Source of the DNA: Butyrivibrio sp.
GTDB lineage: Bacteria; Bacillota; Clostridia; Lachnospirales; Lachnospiraceae
NCBI GenBank assembly: GCA_017413105.1
Contig: JAFPVA010000204.1
Coordinates: 1-64,000, forward strand
DNA length: 64,000 nucleotides
Reading direction: 5' to 3'
Shown here: positions 39,066 to 48,110 of the stretch, piece by piece
Layout of the letters: the number at the start of each line of letters is the position of its first letter
Numbering within the stretch: position 1 is the first letter of the stretch
Notes under the pieces: model-generated
Told to the model about the DNA's origin: nothing
Database searches by the model: none
What the model saw: only the letters and a program-made list of their open reading frames with translations
Program-made: the position numbers and the translations under genes

Positions 39066-39821
39066 TCAATAGCCAACCTTCCTGAACTTCCTATATCTGG
39101 CATCCACAAGTTCAGATGCAGGCATTGACATAAGATTTTTGAGTTCTTCCCTTATCTCAGCCGCCAGCTCTTTTTCCCTGCCTTTGTCGCAGATCTTATC
39201 TATCAGTCCAAGACTGTAGAGCTTATTTGCTGTAAGAGAAAGTGCATTCGCCGCCTCATCAGCTCTCTTTGTATCCTTCCATAGGATATTTGCACAGCTT
39301 TCCGGCGAAACAACGCTAAAATAGGCATCTGACATCATCCAGATCCTGTCCGCATGACTAAGAGCCAGAGCGCCTCCGCTGCCACCTTCCCCGATTATGA
39401 TGCTGAGTATTGGTGTCTTTAAATCCGACATCTCCGCAAGATTATCTGCAATTGCCCTGCCCTGGCCGTGTTCCTCTGCATCAATCCCGCAATAAGCACC
39501 TGCTGTATCCACCAAGCACAATATCGGTCTTTTGAATTTCTCGGCCTGCTTCATGAGCCTTAGAGCCTTTCTGTATCCTTCGGGCTTCGCGCTTCCAAAA
39601 TTGTGTTCAATTCTCTCCTCCAGAGCATTCCCTTTTTGTACACCTATAACCGTAACAGGGATGTCCAATACCCATCCAAGCCCTGCAACAATTGCCTTGT
39701 CATCGCCATACAGCCTGTCTCCGTGAAGTTCAATAAAGTCTTTTATCACCAGATCTATATAATCCTGTGCATACAGTCTTCCATCACCTCTGGCTGCAGT
39801 AACTATCTCATAATCATTCAT
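39066..39821 (-). CDS. accA: Acetyl-CoA carboxylase carboxyltransferase alpha subunit
   Basis: The 251-residue protein has the crotonase-like alpha-subunit core: FIELHGDRLYGDDKAIVAGL, GVQKGNALEERI, a PILCLVDTAGAYCGIDAEE loop and IIGEGGSGGALALSHADRIW. With AccD it transfers CO2 from carboxybiotin to acetyl-CoA, giving malonyl-CoA. The start at 39821 sits in ATGAATGA overlapping the accD stop, giving translational coupling; an ATG at 39833 is possible. It is shorter at the N terminus than E. coli AccA, as is usual in clostridia. Confidence 0.92.
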   Translation of the reverse strand: MNDYEIVTAARGDGRLYAQDYIDLVIKDFIELHGDRLYGDDKAIVAGLGWVLDIPVTVIGVQKGNALEERIEHNFGSAKPEGYRKALRLMKQAEKFKRPILCLVDTAGAYCGIDAEEHGQGRAIADNLAEMSDLKTPILSIIIGEGGSGGALALSHADRIWMMSDAYFSVVSPESCANILWKDTKRADEAANALSLTANKLYSLGLIDKICDKGREKELAAEIREELKNLMSMPASELVDARYRKFRKVGY

Positions 39822-40656
39822 ACGGCACCTCATGCAGCTCCAAAAGCCTTTTTATATAATCTTTTTGCTGATTCCTTGGAACTATCGCATCTATAAATCC
39901 GCATTCCAGAACACGCTCTGCCCGCTGAAATCCCTCTGGAAGTTCCTGATTAAGACTCTTCTCAATTACTCTTGGACCGGCAAAGCCTACTCTTGCCCCC
40001 GGCTCTGCCAGCGTAATATCACCCAGCATAGCAAAGCTTGCATCCACTCCTCCGGTGGTCGGATTTGTCAAAAGAACTATATACAGCCCCCCTTTATTGC
40101 TATGTCTTTTAACTGCTGCGGACACCTTCGACATCTGCATCAGAGATATCATTCCCTCCTGCATTCTGGCTCCCCCGGAGACAGTTACCCCAACAACCGG
40201 CAGATTATGCGCCGTTGCATACTCGAACAGCCTTGTGATTTTTTCACCTACAATAGCACCCATGGAACCCATCATAAAATTTGAATCCATTGCAAAAATA
40301 CAAATCTTCATACCGCCGATAGTTGCAGTCCCACAGATAACGCCTTCTTTTTCCCTGCTTTTTTCGATAGCGGCAGATATTTTTTCGCCATATCCCGGAA
40401 ATCTCAAGATATTGCGGGATTCCAGATCGGCATCCAGCTCCACAAAGCTTCTTTTGTCAGTGAGCATCAGTATCCTTCGCCTTGCCCGCACCGGAAAATA
40501 ATATCCGCACTCAGGACAAACAAAGTCATTTTTCCTGATCTTTGCTACTGCCACCAGACTCTGACATTTCTTGCAGGTTATTTTCCTGCTCCTTGTCCTT
40601 ATTCCGTTGTTTTCAAGCTCATTATTAGCCTTAATAAATAAGCGTCTAAGCTCCAT
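39814..40656 (-). CDS. accD: Acetyl-CoA carboxylase carboxyltransferase beta subunit
   Basis: The 280-residue protein has the N-terminal zinc ribbon (CKKCQSLVAV and CPECGYYFPV, near residues 26-50) and the carboxyltransferase core VGVTVSGGARMQEGMISLMQ, followed by TNPTTGGVDASFAMLGDI. It is the partner of AccA. The ATG at 40656 follows the accC stop directly (TAAGTGATG); a GTG at 40659 is the alternative. The ribosome site is weak, in keeping with coupled translation in the operon. Confidence 0.93.
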   Translation of the reverse strand: MELRRLFIKANNELENNGIRTRSRKITCKKCQSLVAVAKIRKNDFVCPECGYYFPVRARRRILMLTDKRSFVELDADLESRNILRFPGYGEKISAAIEKSREKEGVICGTATIGGMKICIFAMDSNFMMGSMGAIVGEKITRLFEYATAHNLPVVGVTVSGGARMQEGMISLMQMSKVSAAVKRHSNKGGLYIVLLTNPTTGGVDASFAMLGDITLAEPGARVGFAGPRVIEKSLNQELPEGFQRAERVLECGFIDAIVPRNQQKDYIKRLLELHEVPYE

Positions 40657-40659
40657 CAC

Positions 40660-41988
40660 TTATAAAACTTTCTGGCAAATGCCTGTATCATAATTTCCAA
40701 CCACAAATCTGACATTGTCCATGAACTTCATGTGCATGTCCCTGTTATTGTCTACTCCAACCAGCACAAATTCAGACAGCGCGCTCTTCATCTTCCTTAT
40801 GGCACCATCCCTCGTATCAGAGCACACAATAAGTTTTCCCAACATTGAGTCGTAGAAAGGTGTCACCTCATAACTTTGGTACAACGCTGAGTCAAATCTG
40901 ACGTCTACACCACCGGGAATATGAAGAAGCTCCACTGTTCCTGTCGAAGGAGCAAAACTTTTTGCATTTTCCGCACAGATTCTGCACTCTATGGCATGTC
41001 TGTTGTGGGCTATATCCTCCTGGATAAAAGGAAGCTCAACTCCTGCTGCAGTTCTTATCTGCCATTCGACAATATCTATTCCGCAGACCATCTCCGTAAC
41101 TGAATGCTCAACCTGCAGTCTGGTGTTCATCTCCATAAAAAAGAACTCATCCTTCAACAAAAGAAATTCAACAGTCCCGACAGTCACATATCCGCATTCC
41201 TTCGCAAGATTTATGGCAGCTTCATACATTTTTTCCCTGACTTCTTCTGACAAAGCAGGTGCAGGACACTCTTCGATCAGCTTCTGATTTTTCCTCTGTA
41301 CAGAACAGTCTCTGTCTCCAAGTGCAAGGACTTTGCCCGCTTTATCAGCAATTATCTGCACCTCCACATGCTTTACATTCTCCAGATATTTTTCCATGAA
41401 AATGGCATCGTCTCCAAAAGAGCTTGCCGATTCCTTTTTTACCTGCTCCAGAGAACTGATAAGCTGATCCTTATCCCGTACTATACGGATCCCTTTTCCG
41501 CCGCCACCTGCTCTGGCCTTTAAGATAACGGGATAGCCTATTCTTTCAGCCCACAAAAAGGCATCTTCGGCGTCCTTAAGCACAGGACTTCCGGGTGTGA
41601 TTGGCACTCCTGCCTTAAGCGCAGTTTCCCTCGCCATCTCTTTTTGCCCCATTCTGCGCATTACCTCCGCCCCGGGACTTATGAGGACAATATCATTTTC
41701 TTCGCACATCTGCGCAAAATCAGGGTTTTCTGAAAGCATCCCGTAACCCGGATGGATTGCCTCTACTCCTACCCTCTTTGCCAAAGTCACTATTGCTCTC
41801 ATATTCAGATAACTGTCTTTTACAAGAGGCCCACCTATGCAATAACTTTCATCGGCCATCTCAGTGTGGAGCGCAGTAGAATCCGCATCAGAATAAATAG
41901 CAACCGTTTTTATTCCCATTTCCTTGCAGGCTCTTATTACTCTTACCGCCACTTCACCTCTGTTCGCAATAAGAATCTTAGAGAACAT
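40660..41988 (-). CDS. accC: Biotin carboxylase subunit of acetyl-CoA carboxylase
   Basis: The 442-residue ATP-grasp enzyme starts MFSKILIANRGEVAVRVIRA and contains the glycine-rich loop ARAGGGGKGIRIVRD, KYLENVKHVEVQIIADK, and FFMEMNTRLQVEHSVTEM. It carboxylates the biotin on AccB using ATP and bicarbonate. The start at 41988 is supported by GGAGGGG upstream and lies just after the fabZ stop; the longer frame to 42033 only reads back into fabZ. Confidence 0.95.
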   Translation of the reverse strand: MFSKILIANRGEVAVRVIRACKEMGIKTVAIYSDADSTALHTEMADESYCIGGPLVKDSYLNMRAIVTLAKRVGVEAIHPGYGMLSENPDFAQMCEENDIVLISPGAEVMRRMGQKEMARETALKAGVPITPGSPVLKDAEDAFLWAERIGYPVILKARAGGGGKGIRIVRDKDQLISSLEQVKKESASSFGDDAIFMEKYLENVKHVEVQIIADKAGKVLALGDRDCSVQRKNQKLIEECPAPALSEEVREKMYEAAINLAKECGYVTVGTVEFLLLKDEFFFMEMNTRLQVEHSVTEMVCGIDIVEWQIRTAAGVELPFIQEDIAHNRHAIECRICAENAKSFAPSTGTVELLHIPGGVDVRFDSALYQSYEVTPFYDSMLGKLIVCSDTRDGAIRKMKSALSEFVLVGVDNNRDMHMKFMDNVRFVVGNYDTGICQKVL

Positions 41989-41989
41989 T

Positions 41990-42424
41990 CTATTCCCCTC
42001 CGCTTGTTGTAGTGATTGCAAAAGAAAAATCACCGCTCATGCACTTCTTTCCCTTAACACTGAGTTCGCCATGAAGCACATACATTGGATGCATGGATTT
42101 TAATAGCTTTGTATCTATCCTTATCTTGTCTCCGGGATGTATCATCCCCCTGAATCTGGCTTTATCAAGGCCGGTATAAACCGGCAAACAGTTTTCCTTA
42201 GATATTTTATCTGCAAACATGATGCAGGCTGACTGCGCCATCATCTCGCACTGTATTACTCCCGGAACTATAGGATTTCCCGGAAAATGCCCCTGTAAAA
42301 AGAATTCATCACCACGGACACTGTAATAACCTGTAGCAGAACCATCCTCATTCAGATACACTTCATCCACAAGGAGCATTGGGTCTCTGTGGGGAAGTAT
42401 TGCTTTTATCTCTTCCTTATTCAT
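41990..42424 (-). CDS. fabZ: 3-hydroxyacyl-[acyl-carrier-protein] dehydratase
   Basis: The 144-residue hot-dog protein has the FabZ signature ILPHRDPMLLVDEVY and the catalytic QGHFPGNPIVPGVIQCEMM (His, with Glu on the following helix). It dehydrates 3-hydroxyacyl-ACP in each elongation round. As in many clostridial operons it lies between accB and accC. AGGATAAGGCG precedes the ATG. Confidence 0.93.
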   Translation of the reverse strand: MNKEEIKAILPHRDPMLLVDEVYLNEDGSATGYYSVRGDEFFLQGHFPGNPIVPGVIQCEMMAQSACIMFADKISKENCLPVYTGLDKARFRGMIHPGDKIRIDTKLLKSMHPMYVLHGELSVKGKKCMSGDFSFAITTTSGGE

Positions 42425-42442
42425 CGCCTTATCCTCTTGCTA

Positions 42443-42886
42443 TCAACTGGCTTTTACCACAAAAAGCGTCTGGTTATACTCAACAAGATCCCCTTCTTTA
42501 GCACAAACCTTGCTGACGATGCCACTCTTTGTGGATTTTACTTCGTTCATCATCTTCATTGCTTCGATAGTACAGAGAACATCCCCTGCTTTTACTGTAT
42601 CTCCTTCTTTGACTGCCTTGTTTTCTCCGCTTGCGGCGTAAAAGATACCCAGCAGCGGGGCTTTTATGGGTTCTCCATCTAAGGTTTCTTCTCTCTTTTT
42701 GTCCTCAGTCATTGAAACTGAGCCATTCATTTTTTCTTTATCCTGAAGGATTTCCTGACTTTCACTATCCGCACTCTGATTTGCAGTATCTTTACGCAGT
42801 TTCAGCTTGAAATCCCCATCCTCTACCACCAGCTCGGAAAGACCAAGGTTTTGGAAAAGAGCTCCGTATTCCTCTAAAGAATTCAT
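42443..42886 (-). CDS. accB: Biotin carboxyl carrier protein of acetyl-CoA carboxylase
   Basis: The 147-residue protein has a charged N-terminal domain, a disordered Lys/Glu/Ser linker (about 35-72) and a biotinyl domain (about 73-147) with Lys111 in the EAMKMM biotinylation motif. It carries CO2 between AccC and AccA/AccD. The ATG at 42886 is preferred over the upstream GTG at 42898, because the GGAG ribosome site lies between them. It is flanked by fabF and fabZ. Confidence 0.93.
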   Translation of the reverse strand: MNSLEEYGALFQNLGLSELVVEDGDFKLKLRKDTANQSADSESQEILQDKEKMNGSVSMTEDKKREETLDGEPIKAPLLGIFYAASGENKAVKEGDTVKAGDVLCTIEAMKMMNEVKSTKSGIVSKVCAKEGDLVEYNQTLFVVKAS

Positions 42887-42901
42887 TTTTTTCTCCACTT
42901 T

Positions 42902-44134
42902 TTATACCTTCTTAAACGCTATGCAGGCATTGTGACCGCCAAATCCAAGAGATGTGCTGAGTGCAAAATCAAGATCTGCCTTTTTTGCTTTATTCACAGT
43001 GTAGTCCAGGTCACATTCTTCATCTTTTTCCCTATAATTGATAGTTGGAGGGACTATTCCCTCGCTAAGAGCCATAACTGAAGCTATAGCCTCCACCGCA
43101 CCTGTCGCTCCCATCATATGTCCTGTCATGGACTTGGTAGAACTGATATGAATATCGTATGCTTTTTTTCCAAACACTTCTTTTATTGCCTTGGTTTCCA
43201 TAGCGTCATTTAAGTGTGTTCCGGTTCCATGCGCATTTATGTAGATCTCATCACTGTCTTTTATTCCGGCCTCTTTTTTTGCGTTACTTATTGCCCTTAT
43301 AGCACCGCTTCCTTCAGGATCAGGCGCCGTAATGTGATAAGCATCCGCCGTATTTCCGTAACCCACAACCTCTGCCAAGATCTTTGCACCACGCTTTTTT
43401 GCATGCTCGTATTCTTCAAGTATGAGAATTCCGGCACCTTCTCCCATTACAAAGCCGCCTCTTCTCTTGTCAAAAGGAATGCTCCCCTCCTCCGGATTCT
43501 CCGAAAGATTAAGGGCCTGACAATTGACAAACCCTGCCATGGCCAGCTCATTTATGGATGCCTCGCTTCCTCCTGCAATTATTGCATCTGCATAGCCATG
43601 CTTTATGGCTCTGTAGGCCTCTCCCAAAGTATGGGTGGATGTAGCACAGGCCGTTACCACCGGAAGTGTAGGTCCTTTTGCTCCGAATTTGATAGATACT
43701 GCTCCGGCAGCCATATTGCTTATCATCATCGGAACAAAAAATGGCGAAACCATTTCAGGTCCTTTCTCTATAAGCTTCCTGGTCTCTCTGATAGTGGTAT
43801 TTATTCCACCGATTCCTGAGCCTATATATACTCCGAGACGCTCCTTATCAATGTCAGATTCCAAAAGACCACTCTGCTCCATTGCCTGCTTTGCAGCTCC
43901 CATGGCGTACTGCATGTAGAGATCTGATTTTCTGATTTCCTGAACCGTATCATAATAATTCTTAGGCTCGAATTCTTTTACTTCCGCATCAAGGCTGACC
44001 TTAAGCCCCTGCGCATCAAATCTTGTTATCTTTCCTACTCCGCAGACACCATTCTTAAGATTATCCCAGAAGGTATCCAGATCATTTCCCACAGGGCTTA
44101 TTACTCCCATCCCCGTCACAACAACTCTACACAT
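42902..44134 (-). CDS. fabF: 3-oxoacyl-[acyl-carrier-protein] synthase II
   Basis: The 410-residue condensing enzyme has the Cys-His-His triad: Cys in PVVTACATSTHTLGEAY, His in YINAHGTGTHLND, and His in KSMTGHMMGATGAVE. It elongates acyl-ACP with malonyl-ACP. The start at 44134 (MCRVVVTGMG) uses GGAGGA located in the short upstream extension and overlaps the end of fabG. No initiating FabH gene is found in this operon, so FabF is its only condensing enzyme. Confidence 0.94.
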   Translation of the reverse strand: MCRVVVTGMGVISPVGNDLDTFWDNLKNGVCGVGKITRFDAQGLKVSLDAEVKEFEPKNYYDTVQEIRKSDLYMQYAMGAAKQAMEQSGLLESDIDKERLGVYIGSGIGGINTTIRETRKLIEKGPEMVSPFFVPMMISNMAAGAVSIKFGAKGPTLPVVTACATSTHTLGEAYRAIKHGYADAIIAGGSEASINELAMAGFVNCQALNLSENPEEGSIPFDKRRGGFVMGEGAGILILEEYEHAKKRGAKILAEVVGYGNTADAYHITAPDPEGSGAIRAISNAKKEAGIKDSDEIYINAHGTGTHLNDAMETKAIKEVFGKKAYDIHISSTKSMTGHMMGATGAVEAIASVMALSEGIVPPTINYREKDEECDLDYTVNKAKKADLDFALSTSLGFGGHNACIAFKKV

Positions 44135-44867
44135 ACATTCCTCCATCTACACGTATCACTTCACCCGTGATATACCCTGACATATCGCTGGCAAGGAAAA
44201 GAGCAAGTTTTGCCACGTCCTCAGGCTTTCCCAGCCTTCCAAGAGTAATCTGATCTTTGATTGCCCTGGTCTGATCTTCATTAAGTTCCGCTGTCATCTC
44301 CGTTGCGATATATCCAGGCGCTATAGCATTACATCTGATATTTTTTCTTCCGTATTCTTTGGCAAAAGACTTTGTAAATCCCACTATTCCCGCCTTTGAA
44401 GCAGCATAATTTGTCTGTCCTTTGTTTCCCATAAGCCCCACAACAGAGCTGATATTTATAACATTTCCGCCCTTGTTTTTTATGAAATTTCTGGTAAAAG
44501 ACCTTGTGACAAAAATGCATCCTTTAAGATTCACATCAATTACATCATCAATATCCTTTACAGAAAGCGCCGGAAGAAGATTGTCCCTTGTAATTCCGGC
44601 GTTATTTACCAGAATGTCGATTTTTCCAAAGTCGTTCAGGATCTCACCTGCTGTCTTTTCAACCTGCTCAGGATCCCGTACGTCGCACGCATATAATTTA
44701 ACGTCGATTTTAAGGCTTTTTAGCTCCTCGATGGTATCATTTGCTGTCTCAGATATTTTCGTGGCTAAAATCGCCAAATTTGCATGATTTTTTGCATATT
44801 CCAAAGCAATAGCCTTTCCTATTCCTCTGGTGCCTCCCGTAATAACAATATTTTTACCTGTCAGCAT
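44127..44867 (-). CDS. fabG: 3-oxoacyl-[acyl-carrier-protein] reductase
   Basis: The 246-residue short-chain dehydrogenase has the nucleotide-binding GGTRGIGKAIALEYAK, the NNAGITRDNLLP segment, and the catalytic Ser/Tyr/Lys in ISSVVGLMGNKGQTNYAASK. It reduces 3-oxoacyl-ACP with NADPH. It overlaps fabD by 7 bases and fabF by 8, so the three are tightly coupled. Confidence 0.94.
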   Translation of the reverse strand: MLTGKNIVITGGTRGIGKAIALEYAKNHANLAILATKISETANDTIEELKSLKIDVKLYACDVRDPEQVEKTAGEILNDFGKIDILVNNAGITRDNLLPALSVKDIDDVIDVNLKGCIFVTRSFTRNFIKNKGGNVINISSVVGLMGNKGQTNYAASKAGIVGFTKSFAKEYGRKNIRCNAIAPGYIATEMTAELNEDQTRAIKDQITLGRLGKPEDVAKLALFLASDMSGYITGEVIRVDGGMYV

Positions 44868-45787
44868 ACTTCTTCCACCGTCTTGTTTAATGTTTCTATG
44901 TCACATACGTTTAAAATTTTGGCGCCCGGAACAGTCCTCTTAACAAATCCCGAAAGTGCTTTTCCCGGACCACATTCAATAAATGTATCCACTCCATCCT
45001 CTGCCATGTTCAGAAGTGTTTCTTCCCAGTGAACACTATTGGATATCTGCTCGGAAAAGGTATCGATAATATCCTCAGCCTCTGAAGCATAAGGCTTTGC
45101 AGTTTTATTTGCATACAGCGGTATATATGTTTTATTTATGTTATATATCTTTTTGGACTTTAATTCTTTCTTCAGTCCTTTAGATGCTTCCTTCATAAAA
45201 GGCGTATGGAACGGCCCTCCTACGGCCAGTTCTATAAAACGTGCGCTTCTTTCTTTAAGCTCTTTTTTTAGTTCTTCAATCTTCTCTTTTTCTCCCGAAA
45301 CAACTATCTGCCCGGGGCAGTTATAATTTACCGGATATACTCCGAAACTCTGACAAAGACGTGAAAGCTCATCTTTATCCATTTTTAACACAGCGATCAT
45401 ACTTCCTTCCTGATCGTCAGCAGCTTTCTGCATAAGCTGTCCACGCTTACATACCAGTTTAAATGCCTGTTCTCTTGGAAGTGCCCCGGAAATAGCCATT
45501 GCAACCGTTTCTCCCAGGGAAAACCCGGCAACCACATCCGGGGTTATTCCCTTATCCATGAGTGCCAGAGCCGCAGCTATATCTGCGAGGAAAAGACATG
45601 GCTGTGTATTTTCAGTTTTTTTAAGTTCCTCCTCGGATCCATTAAACATCTGAGAAAGTGTTCCCGGCCTTATAGACTCCGCTACACCATAAAAATCATG
45701 CACGCAGCCAACTGTTTCAAACAGTTCTTTTCCCATTCCTGCATACTGACTACCCTGGCCATCAAATAAAAATGCAATTTTTCCCAT
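44861..45787 (-). CDS. fabD: Malonyl-CoA--acyl carrier protein transacylase
   Basis: The 308-residue protein has the family opening FLFDGQGSQYAGMGKEL, the nucleophile serine in VAGFSLGETVA (near residue 90), and the histidine in VGGPFHTPFM. It moves malonate from CoA to the carrier protein. It overlaps fabK by 26 bases, and AGGAGG about 20 bases before the ATG lies inside fabK. Confidence 0.93.
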   Translation of the reverse strand: MGKIAFLFDGQGSQYAGMGKELFETVGCVHDFYGVAESIRPGTLSQMFNGSEEELKKTENTQPCLFLADIAAALALMDKGITPDVVAGFSLGETVAMAISGALPREQAFKLVCKRGQLMQKAADDQEGSMIAVLKMDKDELSRLCQSFGVYPVNYNCPGQIVVSGEKEKIEELKKELKERSARFIELAVGGPFHTPFMKEASKGLKKELKSKKIYNINKTYIPLYANKTAKPYASEAEDIIDTFSEQISNSVHWEETLLNMAEDGVDTFIECGPGKALSGFVKRTVPGAKILNVCDIETLNKTVEEVC

Positions 45788-46718
45788 TTATTTCCTGAAT
45801 CCTCCTTTGCGCATCGATGCAAATGCCTTCTATGATTTCCTTACAGGTACCCTCTTCCCTGACAAGGCCTGCAATCTGACCGCACATGCAGGAACCATAC
45901 TTTACATCACCCTCTATTGCCGCTCTTCTTAATGCTCCTGCACCCATTGCCTCCAATTCCTCAGGGGTAGTACCCGGATTCTTTTCCTTCTCCTGAAAAT
46001 CCCTTGTCATCCTGTTTTTTAACGCTCTTACAGGATGCCCGAGGCTCTTTCCGGTCACAATTGTATCTCTGTCTTTGGCAGCAAGGACCTTTTGCTTATA
46101 ATTCTCGTGAACATTGCATTCTTTTGCTGTGAGGAATCTCGTTCCCATCTGTACAGCCTTTGCTCCCAGCATGAAAGCTGCAGCCATTCCTCTTCCATCT
46201 GCAATTCCACCCGCAGCTATAACAGGAATGTTGACTGCATCCACAACCTGAGGCACCAGAGCCATGGTTGTGGTCTCCCCCACGTGGCCTCCGGACTCAC
46301 ATCCTTCGGCCACTACCGCGCAGGCTCCCATTCTTTCTACCATCACTGCCAGAGCAACACTTGCTACCACGCAGATAACCTTTACGCCTGCACTTTTTAG
46401 CTGTTCCATGTACTTGGAAGGATTTCCGGCCCCCGTGGTTACTACCTTTATGTTTTCCTCGCAGACTACCGTTACAGCTTCGTCAATGAATGGACTCATC
46501 AGCATCAGATTTACACCAAATACCTTGTCTGTAAGCTCTTTTGCCTTCCTGATCTGTTCTCTGAGCTGTTCCCCATTTGAATTCATGGCAGCTATGAGCC
46601 CCAATCCGCCAGCGTTTGAAACTGCCGCCGCCAGATCAGCATCAGCTATCCATGCCATACCACCCTGAATCACCGGATATCTGATTCCAAGAAGGTCACA
46701 TATTTCATTCTCGTTCAT
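45762..46718 (-). CDS. fabK: FMN-dependent enoyl-[acyl-carrier-protein] reductase II
   Basis: The 318-residue TIM-barrel flavoprotein begins with LLGIRYPVIQGGMAWIADADLAAAVSNAGG and has the FMN-binding VAEGCESGGHVGE and VIAAGGIADGRGMAAA loops. It carries out the last reduction of the fatty-acid cycle; FabK replaces FabI in many Gram-positive anaerobes and is not blocked by triclosan. AGAGGAG precedes the ATG. It follows acpP by 61 bases. Confidence 0.93.
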   Translation of the reverse strand: MNENEICDLLGIRYPVIQGGMAWIADADLAAAVSNAGGLGLIAAMNSNGEQLREQIRKAKELTDKVFGVNLMLMSPFIDEAVTVVCEENIKVVTTGAGNPSKYMEQLKSAGVKVICVVASVALAVMVERMGACAVVAEGCESGGHVGETTTMALVPQVVDAVNIPVIAAGGIADGRGMAAAFMLGAKAVQMGTRFLTAKECNVHENYKQKVLAAKDRDTIVTGKSLGHPVRALKNRMTRDFQEKEKNPGTTPEELEAMGAGALRRAAIEGDVKYGSCMCGQIAGLVREEGTCKEIIEGICIDAQRRIQEINGKNCIFI

Positions 46719-46779
46719 CTATTATCTCCTCTATAAGCACCGGCTTATATCTGACATAGTAAGGTCGGAATCCGATACC

Positions 46780-47004
46780 TTATGCAGTCTTTTCAATCTG
46801 AGCTACAAGCTTATCTATTGTTGTGATTTCCTGTGAAAGCTCAATCTTGCAATCAAGTTCTTCCTGCATCTGCATAACCAGCTCCATAATATCCAGGGAA
46901 TCCAGACCAATCTCTGTAAATGTGCTTGTTGCTGAGATTTCAGCCTCATCCTTATCAAGATACTCTGCAATTATTCTTGTTATTGTGCCTTTAACGTCTT
47001 TCAT
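46780..47004 (-). CDS. acpP: Acyl carrier protein
   Basis: The 74-residue acidic protein carries the phosphopantetheine-attachment motif EIGLDSLDIMELVMQ with Ser36. It holds the growing acyl chain during fatty-acid synthesis. It is the first gene of the acc/fab operon. AAAGGAGAG precedes the ATG, and a MerR-type promoter lies 60-90 bases upstream. Confidence 0.94.
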   Translation of the reverse strand: MKDVKGTITRIIAEYLDKDEAEISATSTFTEIGLDSLDIMELVMQMQEELDCKIELSQEITTIDKLVAQIEKTA

Positions 47005-47039
47005 TTTTTCTCTCCTTTATCTTTGTTCTTGCTGTTACA

Positions 47040-47068
47040 TTAGACATTTTTCAATTCTTTGATACAAT
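47040..47068 (+). promoter_or_regulatory. Promoter of the MerR-type regulator, overlapping the fab promoter
   Basis: TTAGAC (47040-47045) and TACAAT (47063-47068) are separated by 17 bases and would start transcription near 47075. The -10 hexamer shares five bases with the fab -10 on the other strand, so the two promoters overlap back to back. Confidence 0.55.
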
Positions 47069-47094
47069 AAACTTGGGTGTAACCCCCATGTCAA
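47064..47094 (-). promoter_or_regulatory. acc/fab operon promoter with 19-bp spacer and MerR-type operator
   Basis: On the minus strand a perfect TTGACA (47089-47094) and TATTGT (47064-47069) are separated by 19 bases. The palindrome GGGTGTAACCC (47075-47085) sits in the middle of the spacer. The long spacer with a central palindrome is the classic layout of promoters switched on by MerR-family proteins through DNA untwisting, and a MerR-family gene starts 33 bases away. Confidence 0.75.
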
Positions 47095-47126
47095 CATTCA
47101 TTTTATATTTTTTGAGGGAAAACAAA

Positions 47127-47978
47127 ATGTCAGAAAAGCTAGAAAAACAGGACCAGGAATACATTCTGAGCGTTAGCCAGTTCGCAAAACTTTGTGGAAC
47201 AACAAGAGATACTTTGCGTTTTTATTACGAGCAAAACATTATTACTCCTCGTGTAGACCCCTATAATGGCTATCACTATTATTCACCTTCACAGATTAGT
47301 TCTTTTTTCTTTATCCATACCATGAGGCAGGCGGGCTGTAGTATTAAGGAAATTAGCGAAATAATACATAATTCATCAAGGGAAAAGATAGAAAAGCTTG
47401 TAAATTCAAAAATTTTGGACATGCAAAAAGAGCTGTATCTCATAAATAAAAAGATCAGCGCTCTTCATCTTGGTATGTGGATTCTTGGAAAATACGAGCA
47501 GCACAGAAACGGCTCCCCTTTTATCGATGAAATCCCCGAAATAAGCGTAAGCAAAACCATAATAAGAGATAAAGAAAATGCTTATCACACCGCTGACATA
47601 GCAGGTGATATTTCAATACATCTGTCAAAAGCTACTCCTGAAGCAAGTCTTTCTTCTTTTCCTTCAGGCGTCACAATCAGCTATGATGATCTTATAAAAA
47701 AGCATTATGTCTATAATTCCATAACTACCCTGTCATTTCTTCCTGCCGACAATATCGATACGTTCTATCTTCCCGGGAATCTCGCTGTATGCTGCTACCA
47801 GGATGATTCGTCAAAAGATATCGAGAAAACCTACAAAAAAATCGTTTCATTCATTAAAAAGAACAATTTAAAGGCTACTTCGGATCTTTACGTTATCAGC
47901 CTGATCAATCTCTATGAAAAAGAAAAGCAGCATACATACTTCAAATACATGCTTATCTGCGTAGAGCCTGAAGCCTGA
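47127..47978 (+). CDS. MerR-family transcriptional regulator, probable local regulator of the acc/fab operon
   Basis: The 283-residue protein has an N-terminal MerR winged helix (about 10-80) with SVSQFAKLCGTTRDTLRFYY and PYNGYHYYSPSQIS, and the usual Arg/Tyr turn. A coiled coil (about 85-120) follows, and a C-terminal half resembling GyrI-type small-molecule-binding domains. The start at 47127 is set by GAGGG 8 bases upstream. It is divergent from acpP and the shared region holds a MerR-type operator. Control of fatty-acid synthesis is inferred from this position. In related Firmicutes the neighbouring regulator is usually the MarR-type FabT. Confidence 0.85.
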   Translation: MSEKLEKQDQEYILSVSQFAKLCGTTRDTLRFYYEQNIITPRVDPYNGYHYYSPSQISSFFFIHTMRQAGCSIKEISEIIHNSSREKIEKLVNSKILDMQKELYLINKKISALHLGMWILGKYEQHRNGSPFIDEIPEISVSKTIIRDKENAYHTADIAGDISIHLSKATPEASLSSFPSGVTISYDDLIKKHYVYNSITTLSFLPADNIDTFYLPGNLAVCCYQDDSSKDIEKTYKKIVSFIKKNNLKATSDLYVISLINLYEKEKQHTYFKYMLICVEPEA

Positions 47979-48110
47979 TTTTTTCTAATTTATGTACTAT
48001 ATCTGCCTAATTGTCTTACCATTAGTATTTCAAAATTATTGCTGGATAATGCGAATCATTAATGGTATATTTTGATATTGTACGCAATTTTTTAGGTGAG
48101 GATTTTATTT

